A stretch of DNA of 64,000 nucleotides from Kiritimatiellia bacterium. Its GTDB lineage: Bacteria; Verrucomicrobiota; Kiritimatiellia; UBA8416; JADHWI01. A model generated the notes under the pieces. The model was not told the DNA's origin. It saw only the letters and a list, made by a program, of their open reading frames with translations, and made no database searches. The first letter of the stretch is position 1; each line of letters begins with the position of its first letter. The position numbers and the translations under genes were made by a program. Positions 33,680 to 41,918 of the stretch are shown one piece after another. The stretch covers positions 1-64,000 of the forward strand of contig JASLPY010000018.1 of the NCBI GenBank assembly GCA_030744755.1, read 5' to 3'.

Positions 33680-36559
33680 TCACCTGCCTTCCCCAGCGCC
33701 CGTCATCACCTTCATGGCCTTCAGCCCTGCGGCGCGGTAGTGCGCCATGATGTCCTCTGACCTCAAGGCCCGATCGTAGACTGCTGCCTCGTCAATCCGC
33801 CCCTGGAAGTTGGCAAAGTTGTCGTTGCGCCCGCCCACGAACAGTTGTCTGGCACCCAGGGCGTAGCTGGAGGGTAAGTCGCCGTTGATCTCCGGCTTGG
33901 CGTCGCCGTTCAGGTAGACCGTGACCTGCGTCTTCTCGCGGACCATGACGACATGATTCCAGCTGTTCACCCGCAGCTCGGTGGTGCCGCTCAGGACCCG
34001 GTTGAGGCGGTTACCGTTGAAGACGATGAGGCGACCGGCCGAGCTGTGTGTCCCGCCGATACCGAGGTGGTCGCCCGCAGCCTGTCTATCACCGCCCTCA
34101 CCGCGGGAAAAGAGATAGCCGGTGACGGGTCGGGTGCGGACGGGCAAGGTGTTGCAGAACCAGAGTTCCACACTGTAGGTGTCGCCCAGTTCCTTGATCT
34201 CGACCCCCATCCGGCCGCCGGAGAAATTTGTGACATCACCCCCGGGCCTGCGCGGGGCTGCGCCTCTTTCGTAAAGTCCGTGGTGTCTGTTGTCACTCGC
34301 GTCTTCGGCCCGGCTTCTGTCCGGATCGTGCAACCGCCAGTAGGCGATCGGCTTGGACTTCCGCACCGCTTCGGCGTACTTCGCCAGGGACGCGGCGTCC
34401 GATGCTTTTTCCTGTGCGGAGGGCGGTACTGTGGGGTTGTGGGGCGGAGTGAGGCCGGACAGTTTGTACAACCGTTCCGCGTCCACTGCGGTCAGCGCCC
34501 GGGGGAATGCGGCGACTTCATCGATCTTCCCCTCGAAAGTTTCGGGTGAAACGCCGTCGCCCGCCAGGTGCCAGCGCCTGGTCCCGGACGGAAGTACCGG
34601 TGCCCCTCCGTCCAGTTCCGCTTCCTTGCTTCCGTTCAGATAGACCGAGACCTTTTCCCGGCTTCGCGAGAGCACCACATGATGCCATTGGCGCCGCCCG
34701 AGCGGTGTTCGCCCGGAAAGGACAGTCCCCTTGTGCTCAAACACCAGTTTGCCGGCCAGCTCCTGCCCGTCCTTTCCACCGATGTAGAGCCGGTCGCCGC
34801 CATGGGCGAAAACGTGCCCGGTAATGTCACGAACGTTCTCAGGCATCCCATTCCAGAGCCAGAGTGAAAGCGAGTAGGTGTCCCCGGGACGCCCGGCCTC
34901 GGCGGTCATCCAGCCACCGGCGAAGTGGACGGCTCGATTGACCCTGCCCGTGCCTGAGAACCCGTCACCGGCGGGTCCCGGCAGGTAGTAGGCCCGGCCA
35001 CCATGGAAGGTGCCGGGCAAACGTGAGTCGGCAGCGTCCGCCGCGGTGGGGCCGCCGAATTCCTCGAAGCGCCAGTAGGCGAGCGGATCGGCATCGAGGA
35101 CTGCCTGTGCATAGCTGCCGTGCGTCAGGGTCAACGGTCGGCGTTTCCGGCCCGCCAGCTTCTCGAAGGAGGCGAGAAGTTTCTCCACCATCTTTGGCTC
35201 AGCTGGGACTTCGAGTCCGGCGGTGCGTGCAGGCCAGGTGGTGTAGCCGCCCAGCCTGTGCTGTTCGGGCGGGGGGATATACCCGGCCGCACCGTTGGCC
35301 AGCTCCATATTAAAGGTGGCCGCGAAGGGGCTCTGGGCCTTCAGCTTCAGGCCGGTGATGCCGTAGACTTCGCTGGGCAGGGCGGCGATGCCCAGTTTGC
35401 CGATGCGCAGCGCCTGCAGGACGACTTCCACCTCGGGGTTCTCGTGGATGTAGACCGCCTGTTCCGCGTATACTTCAGTCTTGTTGCGGGGCCGGGCGCC
35501 TTTCATGCCGTCCAGGATCTTGCGGGCCCAGTCCAGGCGCTGCTCGTCAGGACGCCGGCGTGCCATGATAAGCCGCCGTTCGTGCATGCCGAGCGGTACA
35601 TGATCGTGGTAGGCCAGACTTTTCATCGCCTTTTGGGCGAGGCCCGCCAACCCATCAGCATATTTGGATGGACCAATAGAGTTACGAGGCCTGGAATAAT
35701 CCATCCAGTGCAGGTCGCCGCTGGTGCCCTGGGACATGATGCAGACCGGGTCGGATCCCGGATGGTCCTCAGTCAGGCGGGACGCCAGGCGGGCGGCAAA
35801 AATACCGAAATAGTCAGCCGGGCCGCCGCCGTAATAGTGCATCGAGTAGTTGGCCAGCACGGCCAGGGGCTTGCCGCCGACAGTCTGGAGGGCGAGCAGT
35901 GACAGGTCGGGATCGGTGGGGCCGGCGGGGCCTACGAAGGCAGGGTTCTGGTGGCCGGGGTGCATCATGGCGCGGACGGTGCGGCGGCCGAAGGGATCGG
36001 TTTGCATGGTGTCGGGCCGCATGATCCAGCGTCGGCAATTGGTAAACTCAGGCGCGGCGATCCTGGTCCAACCGATGCGGGCCGGCTGGAGGTCGGCCGC
36101 CGCCAGCTCGATCCCCTCAGCGATCTTGGGCGGCAGGAACTTGGTGTAGGCAGGATCGGCCCGGGTGCCCAGACAGAAATCCATGACGCTGGGGGCGCTG
36201 TGGGTGTGGGTGGCGGAGATGAGAATGCGCTCGATGGGAATTCCGGTCGCCTTTCCCGCCAGCGTCTTGGCCTCGTCGCACACCTCACGCGTGACCATGC
36301 AGCTGTCCACGACCGCCAGGGCGAGGCGGGTGTCTCCGTCGTCCAGTACGATGCAGCGGGCGTGCAGCGAACCGGGCGACATCTTGCCGACTTTCCCTTC
36401 TAAGAATCCGCCGTTCCTGATCAATGGGCCGAAGGGCGCGGTGATGTCGACGGCGCGCGCGCCGGCGCGGAAGGGCTTTTCCGCCTGGCCGAAGGCGGCA
36501 TGTCCTCCAGGCAGGAGAATGGACAAAACGAGCAGAAGACGTACGGCAGATTGTTTCAT
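33680..36559 (-). CDS. Neutral ceramidase-like hydrolase with two LamG domains
   Basis: 959 residues with a signal peptide (VRLLLVLSILLPGGHAAFG). Residues about 28-470 resemble the N-terminal domain of neutral/alkaline non-lysosomal ceramidases: VDITAPFGPLIRNGGF, ILISATHTHSAPS with its His-x-His metal pair, VLANYSMHYYGGG near 240 and IMSQGTSGDLHWMDY near 285. Residues about 475-715 and 730-950 are two LamG/concanavalin domains (ADPLAYWRFEEFGG; SKPIAYWRLHDPDR). Many ceramidase-like proteins in PVC genomes probably act on other amide or ester bonds; the LamG pair suggests a glycan target. It ends 10 bases before the next Gfo/Idh start region in the same direction. Confidence 0.8.
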   Translation of the reverse strand: MKQSAVRLLLVLSILLPGGHAAFGQAEKPFRAGARAVDITAPFGPLIRNGGFLEGKVGKMSPGSLHARCIVLDDGDTRLALAVVDSCMVTREVCDEAKTLAGKATGIPIERILISATHTHSAPSVMDFCLGTRADPAYTKFLPPKIAEGIELAAADLQPARIGWTRIAAPEFTNCRRWIMRPDTMQTDPFGRRTVRAMMHPGHQNPAFVGPAGPTDPDLSLLALQTVGGKPLAVLANYSMHYYGGGPADYFGIFAARLASRLTEDHPGSDPVCIMSQGTSGDLHWMDYSRPRNSIGPSKYADGLAGLAQKAMKSLAYHDHVPLGMHERRLIMARRRPDEQRLDWARKILDGMKGARPRNKTEVYAEQAVYIHENPEVEVVLQALRIGKLGIAALPSEVYGITGLKLKAQSPFAATFNMELANGAAGYIPPPEQHRLGGYTTWPARTAGLEVPAEPKMVEKLLASFEKLAGRKRRPLTLTHGSYAQAVLDADPLAYWRFEEFGGPTAADAADSRLPGTFHGGRAYYLPGPAGDGFSGTGRVNRAVHFAGGWMTAEAGRPGDTYSLSLWLWNGMPENVRDITGHVFAHGGDRLYIGGKDGQELAGKLVFEHKGTVLSGRTPLGRRQWHHVVLSRSREKVSVYLNGSKEAELDGGAPVLPSGTRRWHLAGDGVSPETFEGKIDEVAAFPRALTAVDAERLYKLSGLTPPHNPTVPPSAQEKASDAASLAKYAEAVRKSKPIAYWRLHDPDRSRAEDASDNRHHGLYERGAAPRRPGGDVTNFSGGRMGVEIKELGDTYSVELWFCNTLPVRTRPVTGYLFSRGEGGDRQAAGDHLGIGGTHSSAGRLIVFNGNRLNRVLSGTTELRVNSWNHVVMVREKTQVTVYLNGDAKPEINGDLPSSYALGARQLFVGGRNDNFANFQGRIDEAAVYDRALRSEDIMAHYRAAGLKAMKVMTGAGEGR

Positions 36560-36569
36560 ATGTTATGCG

Positions 36570-37922
36570 TCACCCTTCCAATTTCCATCCGTTATGCATG
36601 GACCGGACCAGGAGACGGTTGGCCTCGTCGTTGCCGACGAAACGTTCTTCTTTCCAGTCCCATTTCAGTTTGCTGCCCAGGCGTGCCGCGATCCCGGCGA
36701 CCATGCCGAGGGTCGAGGCAACGTGCGTGGCGTCGATGCCCGAGATCGGCTCTTTGCGGCCGCGCACGCCATCAAGCAGGCCCCCGGCATGACTGAGGGT
36801 CCGGTATACAATCTGGTGGCCGCCCTTGATCTTCTGTTCAAAGACATCGTCTACTTTGCAGCCCTGAGGGAGCAGGCGCGTGTCACCCTCTTTCGGGCGG
36901 ACCGTGAGCAGACTGCCCGAGGCCGTAATCTTGCGGCGGTCCACATGGACCCAGCCCTCTTCGCCGATAAATCTTGTGCCTGCCGGCTGGCCCGTGATGT
37001 CCGTGAAGACCACCCGCAAACCGCTGGGATAGGTGAGGACGGCCTTCCACGTCTGGATGTTGTCCGCAAAAGTCTTATTGGTGTGGTACTGCCCTGAACA
37101 CTCGATTTCAAAAGGCTCACGGCCGAGGGCGGGGCAACCCCAGTGCGCGATGTCGAGGTGGTGGACGCCCCAGTTCGTGGTCCATCCCTCGCAGTAGTCG
37201 TTGATCAAATACCAGTCCGGCCAGGCTACCCGACCGGGGTTAAACGGCTTGTCCGGAGCGGGTCCGCGCCACATGACCCAGTCGAATCCCTCCGGCACAG
37301 GCAGTGGATCCGAAGCCCCCCTGTACTTCGGCTGGTATTGCTTGCCCGGTACCGCCACCTGGATCTCCGTGATCTTCCCCAGGTACCCGTTGAGCGCCAA
37401 CTCGCAGGCCTGACGGAATTTCCCTTGCGAGCGCTGCCAGGTTCCCGCCTGGAAGACGCGCTTGTTCTTGCGCAGTGCCGACCGCATGGCCTGCCCATCA
37501 CGCACGCACAAGCCCGTCGGCTTCTCGCAGTACATATCTTTGCCGGCAGCCGCGGCGGTCGTGGCAATCAGTGCATGCCAGTGGTCCTGCGTAGCAATCA
37601 TCACGGCGTCGATATCCTTGCGCGCCACCAGCTCGCGGTAATCAGCGTGCGTGCTGCAGCCTTTGTCGCCATATTTCTCGTCCACAAGCTTCTTCGCTTC
37701 TTGGACACGCGCCTTCTGTACATCACAGACAGCCACCACGCGACAGGACTCTTCCGCCATGAAGTTCCTCATGTTGCCCGTGCCCATGCCGCCGACGCCG
37801 ATGCAACCGACGGACATACGCTCGTTTGCGCCCCAAGCGGTTGAGGGGATCAGTGTCGGGAACCCCAACGCCGCGGCCGCGGAGACTTTTACGAACTGAC
37901 GACGGTCAACGCTAGTATTCAT
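36570..37922 (-). CDS. Tat-exported Gfo/Idh/MocA family oxidoreductase
   Basis: 450 residues with a twin-arginine signal (VDRRQFVKVSAAAALGFP) at the start, the Rossmann motif VGCIGVGGMGTGN near 38 and the EKP motif DMYCEKPTGLCV near 128. The ATG at 37922 has GGGAG upstream; a GTG nine bases earlier is possible. The sequence WGVHHLDIAHWGCPALGREP near 255 supplies the usual catalytic-domain His. It lies between a ThuA-like gene (33 bases upstream) and the ceramidase-like gene, so the three are probably one unit acting outside the cytoplasm on a glycoside or glycolipid. Confidence 0.88.
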   Translation of the reverse strand: MNTSVDRRQFVKVSAAAALGFPTLIPSTAWGANERMSVGCIGVGGMGTGNMRNFMAEESCRVVAVCDVQKARVQEAKKLVDEKYGDKGCSTHADYRELVARKDIDAVMIATQDHWHALIATTAAAAGKDMYCEKPTGLCVRDGQAMRSALRKNKRVFQAGTWQRSQGKFRQACELALNGYLGKITEIQVAVPGKQYQPKYRGASDPLPVPEGFDWVMWRGPAPDKPFNPGRVAWPDWYLINDYCEGWTTNWGVHHLDIAHWGCPALGREPFEIECSGQYHTNKTFADNIQTWKAVLTYPSGLRVVFTDITGQPAGTRFIGEEGWVHVDRRKITASGSLLTVRPKEGDTRLLPQGCKVDDVFEQKIKGGHQIVYRTLSHAGGLLDGVRGRKEPISGIDATHVASTLGMVAGIAARLGSKLKWDWKEERFVGNDEANRLLVRSMHNGWKLEG

Positions 37923-37955
37923 ATGAATCACTCCCTTGCTTCTGACTGACTATAA

Positions 37956-38924
37956 CTATGTCCCGACACGGGCTCCGCGCAACGCGAGATTGTCAAAACG
38001 GTAGGGGGATTCTCCCGCCGCCCACGCGATACCGCGCAACAGCCAGAGGCGGAACCACGGATTGTCGAAGGTCCACGCGAAATGCCCGGGCACGGAGCCG
38101 AAGACACGCCCATGCCCGACATTGTACGTCCAGAAGAGCGACTGCGGCTGTTTGCCGCCGCCCTTGCCGCCAACTTCCTCCAGAGACGTCGCCAGAACGG
38201 TCACGAGTGATGCATCCAGCTGGGGCGTCGGCGGCCAGTAGGTCTCGTCTTTCAGAAGCAGCGTTCGTGGCATGCCGCGGCAGATCGGGTGGTTGGCGGC
38301 AGCCAACTCCACCCGTACCTCGCCGTGGCGGAAACGCGTAAATCCCCCGATACCCACCAGCGCAGCAATATCGGGATCTGCCTTCGGTCTTGTCCATGTC
38401 GCCGAATGGATGAGCACCAGCCCGCCGCCACGGCCCAGGTAGTCGGTGACTTGCTTCTTTCGGGCGTCCGTCCATGCCAGGTAGCAGTAGGCTACGATCA
38501 CATCGGCGGAGGCAAACTGCGCATCGGAGGGCCACCCGCGCGCGCCTTCAACCGTCACATTTTCGGCCCCTTTTGTGGTATCGGCATGCTTGATAGGAAC
38601 CCCGTGCAGATTGATGTGTGTCTCCGCGGAGGCCGCGAACCCGCCGAGCAGCAATGCCCAACGCTTCTTCCACAGCGGGTAGTCGTGCAGGCCGTTTCCG
38701 TCCGGACCGTGATCCTTCCTGTCGTCCAGCAGAACAAGGCGCAGCGGCCCATCCTTCCCTGGCTCCGACTTCTCTCGTACAAGTGCGGCCTCGACCGCGT
38801 CACGTGTGGGTGCAGGCGGAGGCTTCGCGGCAGCGACCAAGGACAAGACGCCGAAGCTCCAGACGGCGCAGGCGCACACCCAGCACGCCTTCGCCGCTTG
38901 GCATGACACTCGATTCGCCATCAT
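37956..38924 (-). CDS. Exported ThuA-like protein
   Basis: 322 residues. An N-terminal hydrophobic segment (WVCACAVWSFGVLSLVAAA) is the signal. The ThuA fold shows LRLVLLDDRKDHGPDGNGLHDY near 62, VIVAYCYLAWTDARKKQVTDYL near 140, GGGLVLIHSATW near 165 and FWTYNVGHGRVFGSVPGHF near 270. It is longer than the cytoplasmic ThuA at 9915-10589 and exported. It is first in a unit with a Tat-exported Gfo/Idh, mirroring the cytoplasmic ThuA-Gfo/Idh pair. Confidence 0.85.
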   Translation of the reverse strand: MMANRVSCQAAKACWVCACAVWSFGVLSLVAAAKPPPAPTRDAVEAALVREKSEPGKDGPLRLVLLDDRKDHGPDGNGLHDYPLWKKRWALLLGGFAASAETHINLHGVPIKHADTTKGAENVTVEGARGWPSDAQFASADVIVAYCYLAWTDARKKQVTDYLGRGGGLVLIHSATWTRPKADPDIAALVGIGGFTRFRHGEVRVELAAANHPICRGMPRTLLLKDETYWPPTPQLDASLVTVLATSLEEVGGKGGGKQPQSLFWTYNVGHGRVFGSVPGHFAWTFDNPWFRLWLLRGIAWAAGESPYRFDNLALRGARVGT

Positions 38925-39226
38925 TTACAGCTCCTTCACACAAACTTGCTCAGATGCTCAAGCTCCTCGCTTCCCGCCTTTACTCGTCCATCGATCTTCG
39001 AGCGGCCGCGTCTTCTCGGGTGCATGCTATACTTTCCGGCTTCAGCCCGCAAATTGATAAGCAATCGCTCTTCGTCAGGGACGGGGTCCTTAGAATAGCT
39101 ATTCTGTTGCCCCTCTGTTGTCAGAAAACGCAGATTGCTCATTCGTGAGCCAATTGCGCTGTGATTTCGATCAACACTGTCAGCGTGATTTGATCGTGTG
39201 AGATTTTGTTCACCCCACAGCGGAAG

Positions 39227-39393
39227 GCGTTAGGCGCTAGGCGTTAGTAGCTAGACCTCTGGACGCGCAAATCGACCCCACGGTTTTCAACGGCTTACGA
39301 GACAGGCATGGCTCCGCTGACGGCGGACCGGCGACCCTAACGCCTAGCCCCTAACCCCTAGCCACTGCGTTCTGCGCGCGCAGCGCAGAACGC
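39227..39393. repeat. Inverted repeat arms plus 11-bp-stem hairpin
   Basis: CGCTAGGCGTTAG-type sequence at 39227-39254 is complementary to CTAACGCCTAGCC at about 39336-39350, with a second, degenerate copy to 39363. Next to it GCGTTCTGCGC (39367-39377) pairs perfectly with GCGCAGAACGC (39383-39393). The surrounding stretch 38925-39445 (521 bases) has no other gene. Confidence 0.55.
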
Positions 39394-39410
39394 TTATTCG
39401 TGTTAATCCG

Positions 39411-39445
39411 TGGTTCGAAACGAAAATTCTGCTATAGTACCTCTC
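39411..39445 (+). promoter_or_regulatory. Possible promoter for a near-leaderless M36 protease transcript
   Basis: TATAGT at 39433-39438 is seven bases before the ATG at 39446, so transcription would begin at or beside the start codon. A weak -35 region lies about 17 bases upstream (around 39410-39416). No Shine-Dalgarno sequence precedes this ATG. Confidence 0.35.
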
Positions 39446-41848
39446 ATGAGGCATCTTGTTCTGCTTTTCATTTTCGCCTGGTCGGCTGCGGCGTCCCCAA
39501 GACATTTGGAAGAGCGTCTGATCCAAGAGGGTTTTCAGAAGGCCGATCTTGAAGCGGCGGTTGTCAGAACCCGGTTCACGAGTTCGCACAACGGGGTCGA
39601 ACATTTCTATTACCGCCAGGCTTTCAAAGGGCTGGAGATCTGGGGGGCGGACATGAGTTTGCATCTTGATAAACAGGGAGAGGTGCTAACCTTGAATCAT
39701 GCTTTCGAAGCCAACCTGGCTCGGAAACGAATCATGGATCAAAGGGTGTTGCCCGCGGATTTGGTGGTGGAGATGGTGGCGGAGCAATTGGGATTGGGAG
39801 CGGTTCAGGGCGTGAAGATGCTCAAGCGAGCCAATACGGCGGATCGGGCCACTGAATTGACTGGCGGCACGGTATCCCGGGATCGGATTCCTGCTAAGCT
39901 GATGTATTTTCCGGACGAGCCACGGATCTTGCGCTTGGCTTGGGAGTTGGTGATCCAGGAGTTCTCCGGGTTGCATTGGTGGCAGGTGATTGCCGATGCT
40001 AGAACCGGCAAGATTCTGGACAAACGCGATTGGGTTAAGAACGAGAGCTATCGCATTTTTCCTTTGCCGCTGTTGAATCCGTTTGAGGGCGGACGGGTTG
40101 TGGTATCGAACGAAGCCGAGGCGGTGGCGTCACCGTTTGGTTGGCACGATACGGATGGCGTGGCCGGCCCGGAGTTCTTCGATACCCGGGGCAACAATGT
40201 GTTGGCGCAGGAAGATATCGATGCGAATAACAGCGGCGGTTCGCGCCCCGATGGCGGTCCGAGTTTGACGTTCGATTTCCCCCTGGACTTTGCGCTTGGT
40301 CCGACCTCGAACGTGGCCGCCACGGTTGCCCAACTTTTTTACATGAACAACATCGCCCACGATGTGTTTTATCAATACGGCTTCACTGAAGCCGCCGGGA
40401 ATTTCCAGGAGAACAACTATGGACGGGGCGGGATCGCTTTGGATGGAGTGCGGGCCGATGCCCTGGACGGTTCTGGCGTGAACAATGCGAACTTCAGTGC
40501 GCCGCCGGATGGGATCACGCCCCGGATGCAGATGTTCGTGTGGCGGGCTTCCGAGCTGGAGGTTACTTCGCCGGGAGGGATCGCCGGACAATACCCGTCG
40601 GGCAGCGCAGAGTTTGGGGAGCACCTGATCGGACTGACCATGTCGGGCATGGTGGTGCAGGCTCGTGACGACAGTAATACCAACGGGTCCAGCATCACGG
40701 ATTGTTGCACGGCGGTCACGAACATCGCGGAGGTGACGGGTCGGATCGCGCTGATCGATCGCGGGGATTGTCTTTTCACGGTCAAGGTCAAGAATGCGCA
40801 GGATGCGGGCGCCATCGGGGTCATCATGGTGAACAACGCCGGAGATGAAGTGATCACGATGGGGGGAAGCGATCCGACGATCACCATTCCCAGCGTCTTC
40901 GTGGGACAGGGGGATGGCAATACGATCCGGGCGCAGCTGAGCAACAACGTCAATGTGGTTCTATCCGGAGGTATGGTCGGTAGTTCGTACGATTCCGGGA
41001 TCGTGGTGCATGAATATGGGCACGGGGTTTCGAGCCGCTTGACGGGAGGGGCGAACAACTCCGGATGTCTGGATGGGATTCAGAGCGGCGGTATGGGTGA
41101 GGGTTGGAGCGATTGGTGGAGTTTGGTGTTCACCGCCAAGCCCTCGGACAGCGAGCTGGCCCCGCGTGGGGTTGGAAATTTTGTGGTGAATCAACCTTCG
41201 GCTGAGTTGGGGATTCGCCGGTTCCCTTACTCGACCGACTTGGGCATCAATCCATTGACCTATCGATGGGTGATCAATTCCGCGGAGGAGCATGATGTCG
41301 GGGAGATTTGGTGCGCGGTGTTGTATGACATGTATTGGATTCTGGTAAGCAAGTATGGTTTCGATCCTGATTTGTATTTTGGGGTGGGCGGTAACAACAT
41401 CGCTTTGCAGTTGGTGATGGACGGATTGAAGCTGCAGCCGTGCAGTCCGACTTTCTTGCAGGCACGAGATGCCTTGCTGGCGGCGGACCAGGCGACCTAC
41501 GGCGGGGTGAATCAATGCGAGATCTGGCGCGCATTCGCCCGGCGTGGGATGGGCGAAAACGCGACGGATGGGGGGAGTCATAACAGCACGAACGTGGTGG
41601 AGGACTTCTCCTTGCCGGATGGCTGCCGCCGGCCGGTGATTACATCGATTACCGACACGGAGCCGTTCAATATTACCTGGCTGTCTTTGGATGGGGAGTT
41701 GTATCGGGTGCAGCGGAGCCCGAGTTTGTTGAATCCGGCATGGACTAATGTTTCGGGTTCGGTGACTTCACCGGGGATTTCCGCGTCGAGTGTTTTGCCG
41801 AGCAATACATTTGACCGGGCGTATTATCGGATCGTTTTGCCGGATTAG
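39446..41848 (+). CDS. M36 (fungalysin-type) zinc metalloprotease with PA domain
   Basis: 800 residues with a signal peptide (RHLVLLFIFAWSAAAS). An FTP-type propeptide follows (residues 20-190, LEIWGADMSLHLDKQG). The catalytic region contains FYMNNIAHDVFYQYGFTEA, which opens the M36 domain. A protease-associated domain is inserted at about 400-510 (TGRIALIDRGDCLF, VGVIMVNN-like GAIGVIMVNNAG). The zinc site is HEYGHGVSSRLTGG near 525, with the third ligand Glu in GMGEGWSDWWSL near 552. It is a secreted protease maturing by propeptide removal. A short C-terminal tail (ITDTEPFNITWLSLDGELYR) resembles the sorting-like tails of other exported proteins here. It stands alone. Confidence 0.9.
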   Translation: MRHLVLLFIFAWSAAASPRHLEERLIQEGFQKADLEAAVVRTRFTSSHNGVEHFYYRQAFKGLEIWGADMSLHLDKQGEVLTLNHAFEANLARKRIMDQRVLPADLVVEMVAEQLGLGAVQGVKMLKRANTADRATELTGGTVSRDRIPAKLMYFPDEPRILRLAWELVIQEFSGLHWWQVIADARTGKILDKRDWVKNESYRIFPLPLLNPFEGGRVVVSNEAEAVASPFGWHDTDGVAGPEFFDTRGNNVLAQEDIDANNSGGSRPDGGPSLTFDFPLDFALGPTSNVAATVAQLFYMNNIAHDVFYQYGFTEAAGNFQENNYGRGGIALDGVRADALDGSGVNNANFSAPPDGITPRMQMFVWRASELEVTSPGGIAGQYPSGSAEFGEHLIGLTMSGMVVQARDDSNTNGSSITDCCTAVTNIAEVTGRIALIDRGDCLFTVKVKNAQDAGAIGVIMVNNAGDEVITMGGSDPTITIPSVFVGQGDGNTIRAQLSNNVNVVLSGGMVGSSYDSGIVVHEYGHGVSSRLTGGANNSGCLDGIQSGGMGEGWSDWWSLVFTAKPSDSELAPRGVGNFVVNQPSAELGIRRFPYSTDLGINPLTYRWVINSAEEHDVGEIWCAVLYDMYWILVSKYGFDPDLYFGVGGNNIALQLVMDGLKLQPCSPTFLQARDALLAADQATYGGVNQCEIWRAFARRGMGENATDGGSHNSTNVVEDFSLPDGCRRPVITSITDTEPFNITWLSLDGELYRVQRSPSLLNPAWTNVSGSVTSPGISASSVLPSNTFDRAYYRIVLPD

Positions 41849-41918
41849 TGGGGATTATAGAGAGGGATTGCTGATCAGGATAGGCGGCTTATCGAGCGGG
41901 CGAGCCAGAACTTATCAT

